64,000 bases of DNA from Paracoccaceae bacterium. Lineage in GTDB: Bacteria; Pseudomonadota; Alphaproteobacteria; Rhodobacterales; Rhodobacteraceae. The stretch covers positions 186,001 through 250,000 of the forward strand of contig VYFX01000063.1 in assembly GCA_009842205.1 (NCBI GenBank). Reading direction: 5' to 3'. The notes beneath the pieces are model-generated. The model was given only the letters and a program-made list of their open reading frames with translations, was not told the origin of the DNA and ran no database searches. Below, piece after piece: positions 29,646 through 38,914 of this stretch. A program made the position numbers and the translations under genes. Within the stretch, counting starts at the first letter, position 1. Each line of letters opens with the position of its first letter.

Positions 29646-30686
29646 ATGTCCTTTTTCTCGAAGTTAAAATCAAGGTTAACAAAATCCACTTCCAAGTTGG
29701 AGCAGGGTTTGGAGGATTTGATAGAAGAGGGAGAGCAAGAAAATCTTTCAGCCTTAGATTCAAGTAGTACCCTGGACATGGAGAATGGTGATAAGCAAAA
29801 ATCCGGATTGTTTGGTAAAATTTTCAGCGGTGTTGGCGATGGAACCCCCCGGCGTCGTCTGAATGATGAAATGCTCGAAAGTCTGGAGGAATTGTTGATT
29901 GTTTCAGATATGGGTTACGATACATCAATTCGCATTTCTTCCAGCATTGCCCAGAACCACATGGGACAAAGACTATCAACACATCAACTGAAAACCCTGT
30001 TGTCCGGTGAAATCACCAGCATTCTCGAACCCGTTGCCAAACCTATCCCCCTATTTTCCGCCAAACCTCAGGTCATATTAATTGCCGGCGTCAATGGGTC
30101 GGGCAAGACCACCACCATTGGCAAGCTTTCCAGCCAGTTCAAGGAAGCTGGCAAGGATATCGTCATTGCGGCTTGTGATACCTTTCGCGCAGCCGCTGTG
30201 GAGCAGCTTGAAATTTGGGGAGAAAGGGTAGGGGTTCCTGTTCTGAAAGCCTCAGCCAATTCGGATCCGGCTGCTCTAGCGTACAAGGCCTATACTCTTG
30301 CCAAGGAAGAAGCCAAGGATTTACTGATCATTGATACAGCCGGTAGATTGCAAAACAGGATGGACTTGATGGAGGAACTGGCAAAGATTGTCAGGGTGAT
30401 CAATAAAATTGACAGTGAAGCACCCCACAACACGCTTCTTGTACTCGATGCCACAACAGGGCAAAACGCCATTTCCCAGGTTGAGGTATTCAAGAAGATG
30501 GTTGATATATCTGGTTTGGTCATGACCAAGCTGGATGGTACCGCCAAGGGAGGCATACTTGTTGCTCTTGCCGCCAAGTTTGGTTTACCAATTCATGCCA
30601 TAGGAATAGGTGAAGGCATTGATGATCTATCCCCATTTGATCCTGAAGAGTTTGCAAACGTATTGACTGGTTTGGATCGGGAATAA
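29646..30686 (+). CDS. ftsY: Signal recognition particle receptor FtsY
   Basis: GTPase that docks SRP-ribosome complexes at the Sec translocon. 346 residues. A short acidic A region (residues 1-60, EQGLEDLIEEGEQEN), the N domain, and the G domain with P-loop GVNGSGKTTTIGKL near 146-158, DTFRAAAVEQL, DTAGRLQN and TKLDGTAKGG. Alphaproteobacterial FtsY genes are often close to the ispZ gene; here a toxin-antitoxin pair has been placed between them. Confidence 0.97.
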   Translation: MSFFSKLKSRLTKSTSKLEQGLEDLIEEGEQENLSALDSSSTLDMENGDKQKSGLFGKIFSGVGDGTPRRRLNDEMLESLEELLIVSDMGYDTSIRISSSIAQNHMGQRLSTHQLKTLLSGEITSILEPVAKPIPLFSAKPQVILIAGVNGSGKTTTIGKLSSQFKEAGKDIVIAACDTFRAAAVEQLEIWGERVGVPVLKASANSDPAALAYKAYTLAKEEAKDLLIIDTAGRLQNRMDLMEELAKIVRVINKIDSEAPHNTLLVLDATTGQNAISQVEVFKKMVDISGLVMTKLDGTAKGGILVALAAKFGLPIHAIGIGEGIDDLSPFDPEEFANVLTGLDRE

Positions 30687-30782
30687 TCTTTTACTTTAAT
30701 GCAACTAACAATGTTGAATTGATTCCAGTAATTACCCATTAAATTTTCTGCTTTTATCGAAGATAAGTAGTTCTTCCAATAA

Positions 30783-30819
30783 CAATATATTTGTTCCCAT
30801 TTTGGGAACAAATATATTG
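30783..30819. promoter_or_regulatory. 17-bp perfect inverted repeat, probable higBA operator/promoter
   Basis: CAATATATTTGTTCCCA, three T residues, then its exact reverse complement. It ends 32 bases before the toxin ATG. The arms contain TATATT, so a sigma-70 -10 element could be inside the operator. HigA-type antitoxins bind such palindromes to autorepress. It could also end the ftsY transcript, but no T-run follows. Confidence 0.7.
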
Positions 30820-30851
30820 ACAATGTTTAATATTTAATCATATAAATATCC

Positions 30852-31145
30852 ATGAAAATTATTAACCGGAGTATACTGGACGAGCACATGGAAAAATTTC
30901 CGGATTCGAAAGCACCGCTGGATGCTTGGTTAAATGAATTAATCAGGGTTGATTGGACCAAACCGTCAGATATAAAACAGTCTTATCCTCGTGCGAGCAT
31001 TCTCAAGGGTAGAAGAGTGATTTTCAGAATAGGGGGAAACAAGTACAGGTTGGTAGTAAAATTTAATTATGAAAAAGGTCTGGGGTACATTCGATTTATC
31101 GGGACCCATAAGGAATATGATAAAATTAACGCTGAGGAGATATAG
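30852..31145 (+). CDS. higB: HigB-type mRNA interferase toxin
   Basis: 97-residue toxin of the HigB/RelE superfamily (COG4680-like). The core GRRVIFRIGGNKYRLVVKFNY and the C-terminal RFIGTHKEYDKIN are characteristic; Arg, Lys and the terminal His/Tyr residues are candidates for the ribonuclease active site. Toxins of this group cut mRNA, often on the ribosome. It comes first, two bases before the antitoxin gene, the toxin-first order typical of higBA. No strong ribosome site is seen before its ATG, while the antitoxin has a good one. Confidence 0.88.
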   Translation: MKIINRSILDEHMEKFPDSKAPLDAWLNELIRVDWTKPSDIKQSYPRASILKGRRVIFRIGGNKYRLVVKFNYEKGLGYIRFIGTHKEYDKINAEEI

Positions 31146-31147
31146 AG

Positions 31148-32359
31148 ATGAACAAGGAAATAACTCAACCTATTCTTTCTGAGCAGGAATATTCAGATGC
31201 TCTTGCACGCATTGAATTTCTCATGGATTTGGAACTGACTCCTGAACTGGATGAGGAATTCAATGAGCTAGTGAACCAAATTGAAGTTTATGAGGATAGA
31301 TATTTCCCAATCGAAAAGCCTGACCCTATCGAAGCGATTAAGTTTAGAATGGATCAATCAGGATTAACCCGCAAGGATTTAGAACCAATAATTGGGAGTC
31401 GTTCTAAAGTATCTGAAGTGCTTAGTGGCAAACGCGAACTAACCTTGAAAATGATTCGTGCATTGAACAAACATTTAAAGATACCAGCAGAAATACTAAT
31501 CCGGAATGAGGGAGATTTACCTGAGGTTCCTGCTGACTTTGAATTTGATCGTTTCCCTATAACAGAAATGGTGAAACGAGGTTGGATCAAAAAGATACCA
31601 AACATCAAGGATAAATACGAAGAGATTATTCAGGAGCTGATCAGTCTAGCGGGAGGCTGGGTAGCAATTCCTAAGCCTTTTCTTAGACAGGGGAGAGGAT
31701 TACGAATTAATGAAAATACAGACAAATACGCATTATTGTTGTGGTGTATCTACGTTCTGTGTAAAGCTCGCAATATCAATCTTACGACAACTTACAAAAA
31801 AGGTTCAATAACCCCTCACTTTCTGCGGGAATTAGCTAAGTTGAGTTGTTTTGAAAATGGACCATTGCTTGCGAGGGAAAAATTAGCCAATCATGGCATA
31901 GCTTTGGTTGTTGAGAAAAACCTACCCAAGACGTATCTTGATGGAGCAGCATTCTGGACCGTCGAGAATACACCAGTTGTAGGTATGACAATCCGTTATG
32001 ATCGAATTGACAATTTCTGGTTCTGCCTACTTCATGAACTCGCACATATTGGGCGTCATATGCCAGATGGAAATGGTGAGGTATTTATTGATGACCAGGA
32101 TCTCCAAAATCTTACAAAAGGGCAAGCCAGCAAATACGAGCATGAAGCTGACCAATGGGCAAAAGAAGCCTTGATACCTTCATCTTTATGGAACAAACAT
32201 CCAGTTAAAAATCAACCAAGCGAAAAAAACGTTCTGTCACTTGCAGAAAAAGCTAGTATTCATCCTGCTATTGTTGCAGGTCGTATCCGCCATGAGAAAA
32301 AAAATTATAAACTCCTCACGCAATTCATGGATAAGGTGAATCCAGAGATTTTCGATTAG
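31148..32359 (+). CDS. higA: HigA antitoxin fused to an ImmA/IrrE-type metallopeptidase domain
   Basis: 403 residues, far longer than a simple HigA (about 100-140). Residues 1-125: helical region and helix-turn-helix with FRMDQSGLTRKDLEPIIGSRSKVSEVLSGK, the DNA-binding antitoxin part. Residues about 150-260 are a linker with no named domain. Residues about 280-370: a zinc peptidase-like ImmA/IrrE region with FCLLHELAHIGRH (HExxH) and a later EHEADQWAKEALIP, giving the third ligand. GAGGAGAT precedes the ATG. A protease domain on an antitoxin suggests self-cleavage or signal-dependent inactivation, which is inference. Confidence 0.85.
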   Translation: MNKEITQPILSEQEYSDALARIEFLMDLELTPELDEEFNELVNQIEVYEDRYFPIEKPDPIEAIKFRMDQSGLTRKDLEPIIGSRSKVSEVLSGKRELTLKMIRALNKHLKIPAEILIRNEGDLPEVPADFEFDRFPITEMVKRGWIKKIPNIKDKYEEIIQELISLAGGWVAIPKPFLRQGRGLRINENTDKYALLLWCIYVLCKARNINLTTTYKKGSITPHFLRELAKLSCFENGPLLAREKLANHGIALVVEKNLPKTYLDGAAFWTVENTPVVGMTIRYDRIDNFWFCLLHELAHIGRHMPDGNGEVFIDDQDLQNLTKGQASKYEHEADQWAKEALIPSSLWNKHPVKNQPSEKNVLSLAEKASIHPAIVAGRIRHEKKNYKLLTQFMDKVNPEIFD

Positions 32360-32630
32360 CATTTTGCTGAGATCAAAACACTGACCACCCAAAGACAATT
32401 ATCTATAACTCCAAGTATCTTTTGTGCTTGATTGAAATCTGGTTCGTTTAAATTTGCAATCATTGTAATTAAATGATGATCTGAAAAATACACATTGGTA
32501 TTTATTTCAGAATTACCATCATGGTATGAGACCACATTGAATATCTGCTTTGGAAGCAGAACCAGTAGAGATCAATTATTTTCACAATATCATGGTCATG
32601 ATAGGGAAATAAAGATAGATTAGGGAAAAT

Positions 32631-33239
32631 ATGGCTGGACAAAACAGTAAACCGGGCTTGAAAATGATTTTGGAAATAGGTCCGTTGATTCTCTTTTTTG
32701 TGGGGTATTTTTTGCTTCGGGATAAATCCATTGTTGTGGGGAGTACCGAGTACGACGGCTTCATTATGATTACCGCCTTATTTGTCCCAGTTCTCATTGT
32801 CAGTACTTTTCTACTCTGGAAACTGACCGGAGAACTATCCAGAATGCAAATCATGACCGTTTTCCTTGTTATAGTATTTGGTGGCTTGACGGTCTTTCTC
32901 AATGACGAAAGATTCATCAAGATGAAGCCCACAATCATCTATTTGCTGTTTACTGTAACTTTGGGCTTTGGTCTGGTGCAGAAAAAATCCTACCTGCAAT
33001 CGTTGATGGGGCAGGCTTTGCCCCTGACCGATAGGGGATGGATGGTATTAACCCAAAGAACTACACTGTTTTTTCTTTTCCTAGCCATTGCCAACGAAAT
33101 CATTTGGCGTTTCATGTCAACTGATGCCTGGGTTACATTCAAAACCTTTGGCTTGACTGGACTTAGTTTGGCATTTTTTGGCAGTCAGATGTATTTTCTG
33201 AGAAAACACCTCAACATGGAAATGATCGAAAAAAATTAG
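32631..33239 (+). CDS. yciB: Inner membrane septation protein IspZ/YciB family
   Basis: Polytopic inner-membrane protein of 202 residues with about five or six hydrophobic segments. N-terminal LKMILEIGPLILFFVGYFL is the conserved start of septation protein A (IspZ/YciB), and the central KPTIIYLLFTVTLGFGLVQKKSYLQSLMGQALPL and LAIANEIIWRFMSTDAWVTFKTFG are also family-like. The family takes part in cell-envelope integrity and septation. Its usual neighbour ftsY is 1.9 kb upstream, separated by the higBA insertion. 271 bases upstream hold no gene I could find. Confidence 0.9.
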   Translation: MAGQNSKPGLKMILEIGPLILFFVGYFLLRDKSIVVGSTEYDGFIMITALFVPVLIVSTFLLWKLTGELSRMQIMTVFLVIVFGGLTVFLNDERFIKMKPTIIYLLFTVTLGFGLVQKKSYLQSLMGQALPLTDRGWMVLTQRTTLFFLFLAIANEIIWRFMSTDAWVTFKTFGLTGLSLAFFGSQMYFLRKHLNMEMIEKN

Positions 33240-33248
33240 TTTGCCGCG

Positions 33249-33274
33249 ATTACCCAGAATTAAATCTGGGTAAT
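33249..33274. terminator. Hairpin between convergent yciB and GST genes
   Basis: ATTACCCAGA/TCTGGGTAAT, a perfect 10-bp stem with a 6-base loop, 9 bases after the yciB stop and 16 bases beyond the end of the GST gene on the other strand. AT-rich flanks; probably a shared terminator for the two converging genes. Confidence 0.6.
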
Positions 33275-33290
33275 GCTATATTAAAACAGA

Positions 33291-33992
33291 TTATTTCTGC
33301 TTGAAAAGAATTTTCTGAGCTTTCTTGTCGTTCTGAATATTGGATCTCAATTCTGCGGCAACAGCCCTTCCGGCAATAACCGCTTCACGTGACCCTACCC
33401 TGTCAAGCCATTTGGCCATGTTGGGAAAGGAGGCAATATCCTGTTCCTGACCTTCCCAGAGTGAAGCCCAAGGCCAAATGGCCATATCAGCAATTGAATA
33501 ATCGCCGGCAACGTAATCCCTGTCGGCTAGTCGTCGGTCAAGAACGCCATAAAGCCTGCTCACCTCGTTTTTATACCTGTTCTTGGGATAAGGCAAATCT
33601 TGGGGTGGATCCATGGTTGGAGCATATTTGAGGAAATGATGGGCTTGTCCAGCCATGGGGCCAACCCCTCCCATTTGCCACATCAACCATTGTTCTATTT
33701 CAACCCGCTCTCGCTCGTTGTTACCAATGAAACGATTATGCTTTCTTCCCAGATATTGTAGAATTGCCCCCGATTCAAAAATACTGATTTCCTTGCCATC
33801 AGGTCCGTCGGGATCAATTATTGCAGGCATTCGATTGTTCGGGGCTATTTTAAGGAAAGAAGGTTCAAATTGATCTCCCTTGCCAATATTGATGAGATTA
33901 ACGTTATACGGAAGTCCAAACTCCTCAAGGGCGATCGTTATTTTCCAGCCGTTCGGTGTAGGCCAGTAGAATAATTCAATTGTGTTCGTCAT
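33291..33992 (-). CDS. Glutathione S-transferase family protein (YfcG/Ure2-like)
   Basis: 233 residues. N-terminal thioredoxin fold (IELFYWPTPNGWKITIALEEFGLPYNVNLINIGKGDQF) with NNRMPAIIDPDG and the glutathione-binding ISIFESGAILQYLGRK. The C-terminal helical domain carries RLADRDYVAGDYSIADMAIWPW. The N-terminal TPNGWK in place of a catalytic Ser/Tyr and the domain pattern match YfcG-like disulfide reductases. The enzyme would act on glutathione disulfides or xenobiotics in the cytoplasm. A glutathione reductase gene is at 16,428. Confidence 0.9.
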   Translation of the reverse strand: MTNTIELFYWPTPNGWKITIALEEFGLPYNVNLINIGKGDQFEPSFLKIAPNNRMPAIIDPDGPDGKEISIFESGAILQYLGRKHNRFIGNNERERVEIEQWLMWQMGGVGPMAGQAHHFLKYAPTMDPPQDLPYPKNRYKNEVSRLYGVLDRRLADRDYVAGDYSIADMAIWPWASLWEGQEQDIASFPNMAKWLDRVGSREAVIAGRAVAAELRSNIQNDKKAQKILFKQK

Positions 33993-34111
33993 TTTATACT
34001 CTGCAATAGATCCTGTTCTGTGATATGGATTATTTTTTATTGGGAAATGAAATTACCAATTTTCCAACTATATTAATTACCTCATTACGAATTTAAAGCC
34101 GGCCTTTGTCA

Positions 34112-35296
34112 ATGGCAAAACAACCCTTAAATAAACAAACGCAAGCTGTCCATGGAGGTGGGGTGCGTAGTCAGTTCGGCGAAACCTCCGAAGCAATTTT
34201 CCTCACCCAGGGGTTTGTATACGACAGTCCCGAACAGGCTGAAGAGCGTTTTATCGAGGCCAAGGAAAACGAATTTATCTATTCGAGGTATGGCAATCCG
34301 ACCGTACGGATGTTTGAAAATCGGATGGCTCTCGTTGAAGGTCTTGAGGATGCCTTTGCCACGGCTTCGGGAATGGCTGGAGTGAATGGCGCCTTGTGTT
34401 CCATCCTCTCAGCTGGAGACAAGGTGGTTTCATCAAGGGCCCTGTTTGGTTCCTGTCTTTTCATACTGGAGAATGTTCTTCCGAGATTTGGTGTAAAGGT
34501 CGAATTTGTTGATGGCACAGATAATTCCCAATGGGAAAGCAAGGTAACTCCGGACACAAAAGCAGTATTTATTGAAACTGTTTCAAATCCAACCCTAGAG
34601 GTAATTGATTTGGACTTTGTCAGTAAACTTGCAACAAGGAATGATGCAATTCTGATAGCTGACAATGCATTGGCATCACCCCAGTTTTTACGGGCTGGCA
34701 TAAACGGTGCGGATATCGTGGTTTATTCTGCAACCAAACATATTGATGGCCAGGGAAGGTCCCTTGGGGGAATTGTAATCGGGTCAAAGGATTATATTCG
34801 TGGTCCTTTCGAAGCATATCTAAAACACACGGGTGGGGCCATCAGCCCCTTCAATGCATGGATTATGCTCAAAGGAATGGAAACACTTGAATTGCGAACG
34901 AACCGCCAGGCAGATTCGGCACTGAGAATCTGTCAGGAATTGGAAGGTCATGAAAACCTTTCCAATGTTATTTACCCGCACTTGCCCAACCATCCCCAAT
35001 ATGCAGTGGCCAAAGGGCTGATGAACAAGGGTGGTACGGTTTTTGCAATGGATTTTGATGGTAACAAGGATGCTTCCTTCAAATTCATGAACAATCTCGA
35101 AATCGTTAGAATTTCCAACAATTTTGGTGACGCCAAGAGTTTGGTGACCCATCCGGCAACCACAACCCATCAGAGATTGTCAGAAGAACAACGCGCAAGT
35201 TTGGGCATTACAGATGGTTTGGTCCGAGTTTCGGTTGGATTAGAAAATCCCGATGACTTGCTAGAGGACTTGGTCTCTGCTATCAAATCCATATAA
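34112..35296 (+). CDS. metZ: O-succinylhomoserine sulfhydrylase
   Basis: Pyridoxal-phosphate enzyme of methionine synthesis that makes homocysteine from O-succinylhomoserine and sulfide. 394 residues. Cys/Met metabolism fold: YSRYGNPTVRMFENRMALVEG, FATASGMAGVNGAL, the PLP-lysine SATKHIDGQGRSLGG, and C-terminal SLVTHPATTTHQRLSEEQRASLGITDGLVRVSVGLE. The ATG at 34112 is chosen over TTG two codons upstream. No SAM-II riboswitch signature was found in the 120 bases before it, although that element is frequent before met genes in Alphaproteobacteria. Confidence 0.93.
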   Translation: MAKQPLNKQTQAVHGGGVRSQFGETSEAIFLTQGFVYDSPEQAEERFIEAKENEFIYSRYGNPTVRMFENRMALVEGLEDAFATASGMAGVNGALCSILSAGDKVVSSRALFGSCLFILENVLPRFGVKVEFVDGTDNSQWESKVTPDTKAVFIETVSNPTLEVIDLDFVSKLATRNDAILIADNALASPQFLRAGINGADIVVYSATKHIDGQGRSLGGIVIGSKDYIRGPFEAYLKHTGGAISPFNAWIMLKGMETLELRTNRQADSALRICQELEGHENLSNVIYPHLPNHPQYAVAKGLMNKGGTVFAMDFDGNKDASFKFMNNLEIVRISNNFGDAKSLVTHPATTTHQRLSEEQRASLGITDGLVRVSVGLENPDDLLEDLVSAIKSI

Positions 35297-35384
35297 TCGG
35301 GCATATTTGACCATTTGGTGATATTTCAAACAATCCTGAAAAAGGGAAATAGGCCAGATTCAGGGGAGAGAAGTTTATATCTCC

Positions 35385-36437
35385 TCAACTCAGCCAGCCA
35401 CCGAGATTTTCCAAAATAATTTGATATATCAATTCACTGTGATCATCCGTGTCATTCAAGGCAGGAATGTAAGCAAAATTCTCACCCCCGTGAGTTTCAA
35501 ACTCCTCACGAACCTCCATCTGAATTTCTTCGAGGGTTTCGATACAATCTGATGAAAATCCAGGACAAATGATGGCCAGATTTTTCACCCCACTTTGAGC
35601 CAGACGCTTTACTTCATTAATGGTATAGGGTTGAAGCCAGATTTCTTTCCCGAATATTGACTGGAATGTCGTATAAACCGGATTTAAATCTCGTCCCATA
35701 CGTTCGATGAGCAATCTCGTGGTTTTCTGGCATTGACAGTGATATGGATCACCTTCGAGTAAATATCTCTTTGGTAATCCATGATAGGAGGCAAGTAGAA
35801 CCTCGGGTTCGAAGGATAATTCGCTGTATTTGGCCTTGATCGATTTGGCAAGTGCTGAAATATATTCCCCATTTTCAAAATATGGTTCAACGATACGAAC
35901 ACTGGGCTGCCAGTTCAGATGTTTCATCGCATCAAACAAGGAATCACAGGCTGTGGCTGTTGTTGTTGCCGAATATTGTGGATACAGGGGAAAGAACACA
36001 ATTCTGTTACATCCCTGTTTGACCAACCCATGTAATACCGACCCAATCGATGGGTTGCCATAACGCATGGCGAAGTCAACAAGGTAATCGGAACCAATTT
36101 CAGATTCCACCCGGGACCTGACCTTGTCTGTAAGGTGCCTTGTTATAGTCAATAAAGGGCTTTCATCGAGTTGATGATTCCAAATTTTCTGATAGTTTTT
36201 TCCAGAAGTGAAAGGTCTTTTCGTGAGAATGATTGATTGGAGTATCGGCTGCCATTTCCACTTGGGATAATCAATGACTCTTTTGTCGGAAAGAAACTGG
36301 TTCAGGTATTTGCGCATGGAAAAATAATCATACCCGTCGGGTGTCCCGAGGTTCGAAAGTATGATGCCGGTTTTGCCGAACCTGATTTCAGGATGGTCTT
36401 TAGGTAGAAAGCTCTTTTCACTATTCGGTTCTGGCAT
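35385..36437 (-). CDS. hemH: Ferrochelatase
   Basis: Inserts Fe2+ into protoporphyrin IX, the final heme step. About 350 residues. TGIILSNLGTPDGYDYFSMRKYL at the N-terminus, the catalytic His in LLASYHGLPKRYLLEGDPYHCQC, and CPGFSSDCIETLEEI at the C-terminal end. The ATG at 36437 (MPEPNSEKS) follows AGAGAGA; the longer frame starts inside the region between this and the upstream gene and is less likely. Located 29 bases after the methyltransferase gene on the same strand. Confidence 0.95.
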   Translation of the reverse strand: MPEPNSEKSFLPKDHPEIRFGKTGIILSNLGTPDGYDYFSMRKYLNQFLSDKRVIDYPKWKWQPILQSIILTKRPFTSGKNYQKIWNHQLDESPLLTITRHLTDKVRSRVESEIGSDYLVDFAMRYGNPSIGSVLHGLVKQGCNRIVFFPLYPQYSATTTATACDSLFDAMKHLNWQPSVRIVEPYFENGEYISALAKSIKAKYSELSFEPEVLLASYHGLPKRYLLEGDPYHCQCQKTTRLLIERMGRDLNPVYTTFQSIFGKEIWLQPYTINEVKRLAQSGVKNLAIICPGFSSDCIETLEEIQMEVREEFETHGGENFAYIPALNDTDDHSELIYQIILENLGGWLS

Positions 36438-36466
36438 TTCAATCTCTCTTGTACGCAATGGAGGTT

Positions 36467-37210
36467 TTATACATTTTTTGATACCCAACCAGTAAGAAAG
36501 ATCAATTCAAAAGTCGCATAAATCTTTCCCGAGGGAAGTGAAAAATGTTCGATGTAACTTTTTTCAGCTTTCTGGAATATTTTACGTCCGGTAAAATTCT
36601 TTGTTCTATTCACAAGGGCATTCGTTTCACCCATCAATCTAAGATGCTTCATCAAGTCTTGTAGGGATTCATACTCAAGCTTGAACTCAAGGCGGTCGGA
36701 AATGGGATTTGTAAAATTTGCCCGGACCATCAGATTTCCCAAATCCAGAATATCACCCATTGGTGATACGCGGGGGGTTGCACCATTTTTTATTGTAGTT
36801 TCACCTGAAATCAATGCAGTTCTCAGTTCCACGAGGTTTTGTCCACCGAACAATACTGCCATTATCATCCCACCTGGATTGCAGGATTGCTTGCACTGAA
36901 TGAGTTGACCTACCGGATCATTTGACCAATGTAGACAAAGGCTGTGGAGAATCAGGTCATATTGATTGTCTGGAAAATTCAACACATCAGTATCAGGCAA
37001 CACATCAGCTTCAGGAAATTTTTTTGTCCACAATTCCGGAACTCCGGTAACAATTGCCAATTTTGGAGGTGTCTCAAAGGAATCACCCGCCCTTTCACGG
37101 AATTCAGCAATTATCTCATTGTGGAAGTAAATACTTGAATGATGGCCTGGATCAATTCTTTTTCGATGTTTGCACACACATTCATAATCAAATAGTTTTG
37201 CTACTTTCAT
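36467..37210 (-). CDS. BioC/NDUFAF5-like methyltransferase-fold protein
   Basis: 247 residues. The start KLFDYECVCKHRKRI and the segment LILHSLCLHWSNDPVGQLIQCKQSCNPGGMIMAVLFGG resemble alphaproteobacterial homologues of NDUFAF5/BioC, class I methyltransferase-fold proteins. The glycine-rich SAM loop is degenerate: the expected GxGxG position reads KLAIVTGVPELW. NDUFAF5 is known to hydroxylate, not methylate, an arginine of a complex I subunit, so SAM-dependent methylation should not be assumed. It is upstream of hemH, 29 bases away, probably cotranscribed. The role here is unproven. Confidence 0.7.
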   Translation of the reverse strand: MKVAKLFDYECVCKHRKRIDPGHHSSIYFHNEIIAEFRERAGDSFETPPKLAIVTGVPELWTKKFPEADVLPDTDVLNFPDNQYDLILHSLCLHWSNDPVGQLIQCKQSCNPGGMIMAVLFGGQNLVELRTALISGETTIKNGATPRVSPMGDILDLGNLMVRANFTNPISDRLEFKLEYESLQDLMKHLRLMGETNALVNRTKNFTGRKIFQKAEKSYIEHFSLPSGKIYATFELIFLTGWVSKNV

Positions 37211-37410
37211 CGAAAATAATATAATTTACTGATGGGGCTGAAATTTTGATGCCATTGCAGATACAACCAATATATAGTTCGTAAATTTATTACCCCAATT
37301 GAAAAATGTTGACGACTTCCTTTTTGAAATTCATCCGGCATTTTTATTCGAAAAATAATACGAGTAAAATTATTAAAGGTAAATTGCATTGTCAGAAAGT
37401 AGTTTAAGCA

Positions 37411-38865
37411 ATGATTGACTCTCGACCCATCGGGTACGTACTTGGATGGTTGATCATTGGATTGGGATTATCGATGCTGATTCCGATGCTGGTTGATGTA
37501 ATTTTCATTAATGGCCAGTGGACCACCTTCGCAATCTCTTCCGCTTTTACAATATTTATTGGTTTGGTCCTTGTACTTGCCACTTCTTCGACAAGACTGA
37601 CAACTCAGGGTACAAGTCTAAGAGAGACCATCCTCATTACGGTATGCCTGTATACGGTAATACCGCTCTTTGCAGCTATTCCCTTTGTATTGGGAGAACC
37701 GAATTTCCGTATCATTGATGCCTATTTCGAGTCTGTTTCAGGGCTTACCACAACTGGAGCAACTGTATTTTCAAATATAGAGAATTTACCAGAGGGTTAT
37801 CTCATGTGGCGAGGAATCTTGCAATGGATCGGTGGCATTCTGATTATCATTATTGCGATGACTGTTTTTCCAAGACTGAGAATCGGTGGAATGCAGTATT
37901 TCATGAAAAGCAATTTTGAAACCATCACAACTGTCATTCCCCAAGCCATATCAACGGCCAGAGGAATTTCAATAACCTACCTTGCCGTGTCGCTATTGTG
38001 TTTCTTGTCCTATAACGTTGCGGGTTTATCAATATTTGATTCAGTGGTGCATTCCATGACTACGGTTGCCACTGGTGGGTTTGGAAACTACGACAGTTCC
38101 TTTCAGAACCTTGGATATAAAGCGGAATATGTGGCAATTGCTTTCATGATTCTGGCTGCGATACCGTTTATAAGATACCTGACAATATTCAGTGATTCAG
38201 GAAAGTCACTCATCCTTGACCGTCAGGTCCAGGGATTTATCGGAATTATATTGTTTATCGGCACAGCTCTGACCTTGTGGCAAATATTGGTTAATGGTCA
38301 AGGTTCCGAAATTGCCATAAGAAAGGCACTGTTCAACAGTATTTCCATAATGACGGGTACCGGATATGTCAGTGCCGATTATAATGCATGGGGCAGTTTC
38401 CCGGTTGCCATCTTCTTTTTGATCGGTCTTATCGGAGGTTGTGCCGGATCGACAAGTTGTTCGGTCAAGGTATTCAGATATCAGGTACTTTTTGCCAGCA
38501 TTGTTGCACAAATCAAGAAAATCTATTCCCCACATGCCATAATCAAGCCAAGATATCAGGGCAAGAACATACCCAGCGAAATCATGATTTCGGTTATCCT
38601 GTTCATTGTAATGTTCTTGTTTACCCTGATGGTTTCAGCCCTTCTTTTGGCAATGACCGGACTGGATTTCATAACATCAATTTCAGGTAGTGCCGCTGCT
38701 CTGGCAAATATCGGTCCGGGTTTGGGTGATATAATTGGCCCAACCGGAAATTATCAAAGCCTTGGGGATGTTGCCAAGTTGATACTTGCCATTACAATGG
38801 CCACAGGAAGGTTGGAGTTATTGGCCGTGTTTGTCATTCTGACCTTGAAATTCTGGCAATCCTGA
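37411..38865 (+). CDS. trkH: Trk/Ktr potassium uptake channel subunit TrkH
   Basis: Integral membrane protein of 484 residues with repeated pore-loop units typical of TrkH/TrkG/KtrB: FESVSGLTTTGATVFSNIENLP, MTTVATGGFGNYDSS, and ITGSGY-like MTGTGYVSADYN, plus AALANIGPGLGDIIGP near the end. It mediates K+ uptake together with the cytoplasmic TrkA, not present here. ATG at 37411 preceded by an AT-rich 200-base intergenic stretch where no other gene was seen. The gene is followed by the orphan HigA-like antitoxin. Confidence 0.93.
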   Translation: MIDSRPIGYVLGWLIIGLGLSMLIPMLVDVIFINGQWTTFAISSAFTIFIGLVLVLATSSTRLTTQGTSLRETILITVCLYTVIPLFAAIPFVLGEPNFRIIDAYFESVSGLTTTGATVFSNIENLPEGYLMWRGILQWIGGILIIIIAMTVFPRLRIGGMQYFMKSNFETITTVIPQAISTARGISITYLAVSLLCFLSYNVAGLSIFDSVVHSMTTVATGGFGNYDSSFQNLGYKAEYVAIAFMILAAIPFIRYLTIFSDSGKSLILDRQVQGFIGIILFIGTALTLWQILVNGQGSEIAIRKALFNSISIMTGTGYVSADYNAWGSFPVAIFFLIGLIGGCAGSTSCSVKVFRYQVLFASIVAQIKKIYSPHAIIKPRYQGKNIPSEIMISVILFIVMFLFTLMVSALLLAMTGLDFITSISGSAAALANIGPGLGDIIGPTGNYQSLGDVAKLILAITMATGRLELLAVFVILTLKFWQS

Positions 38866-38914
38866 TCAGGTTCAAATTGTTGATTATCCTAAATTATGGA
38901 AGGATTAAACGAAC

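Noticed and set aside
33993-34111. Possible SAM-II riboswitch before metZ
   Set aside because: The gap lacks the conserved SAM-II core bases and pairing; only ordinary AT-rich sequence is seen.
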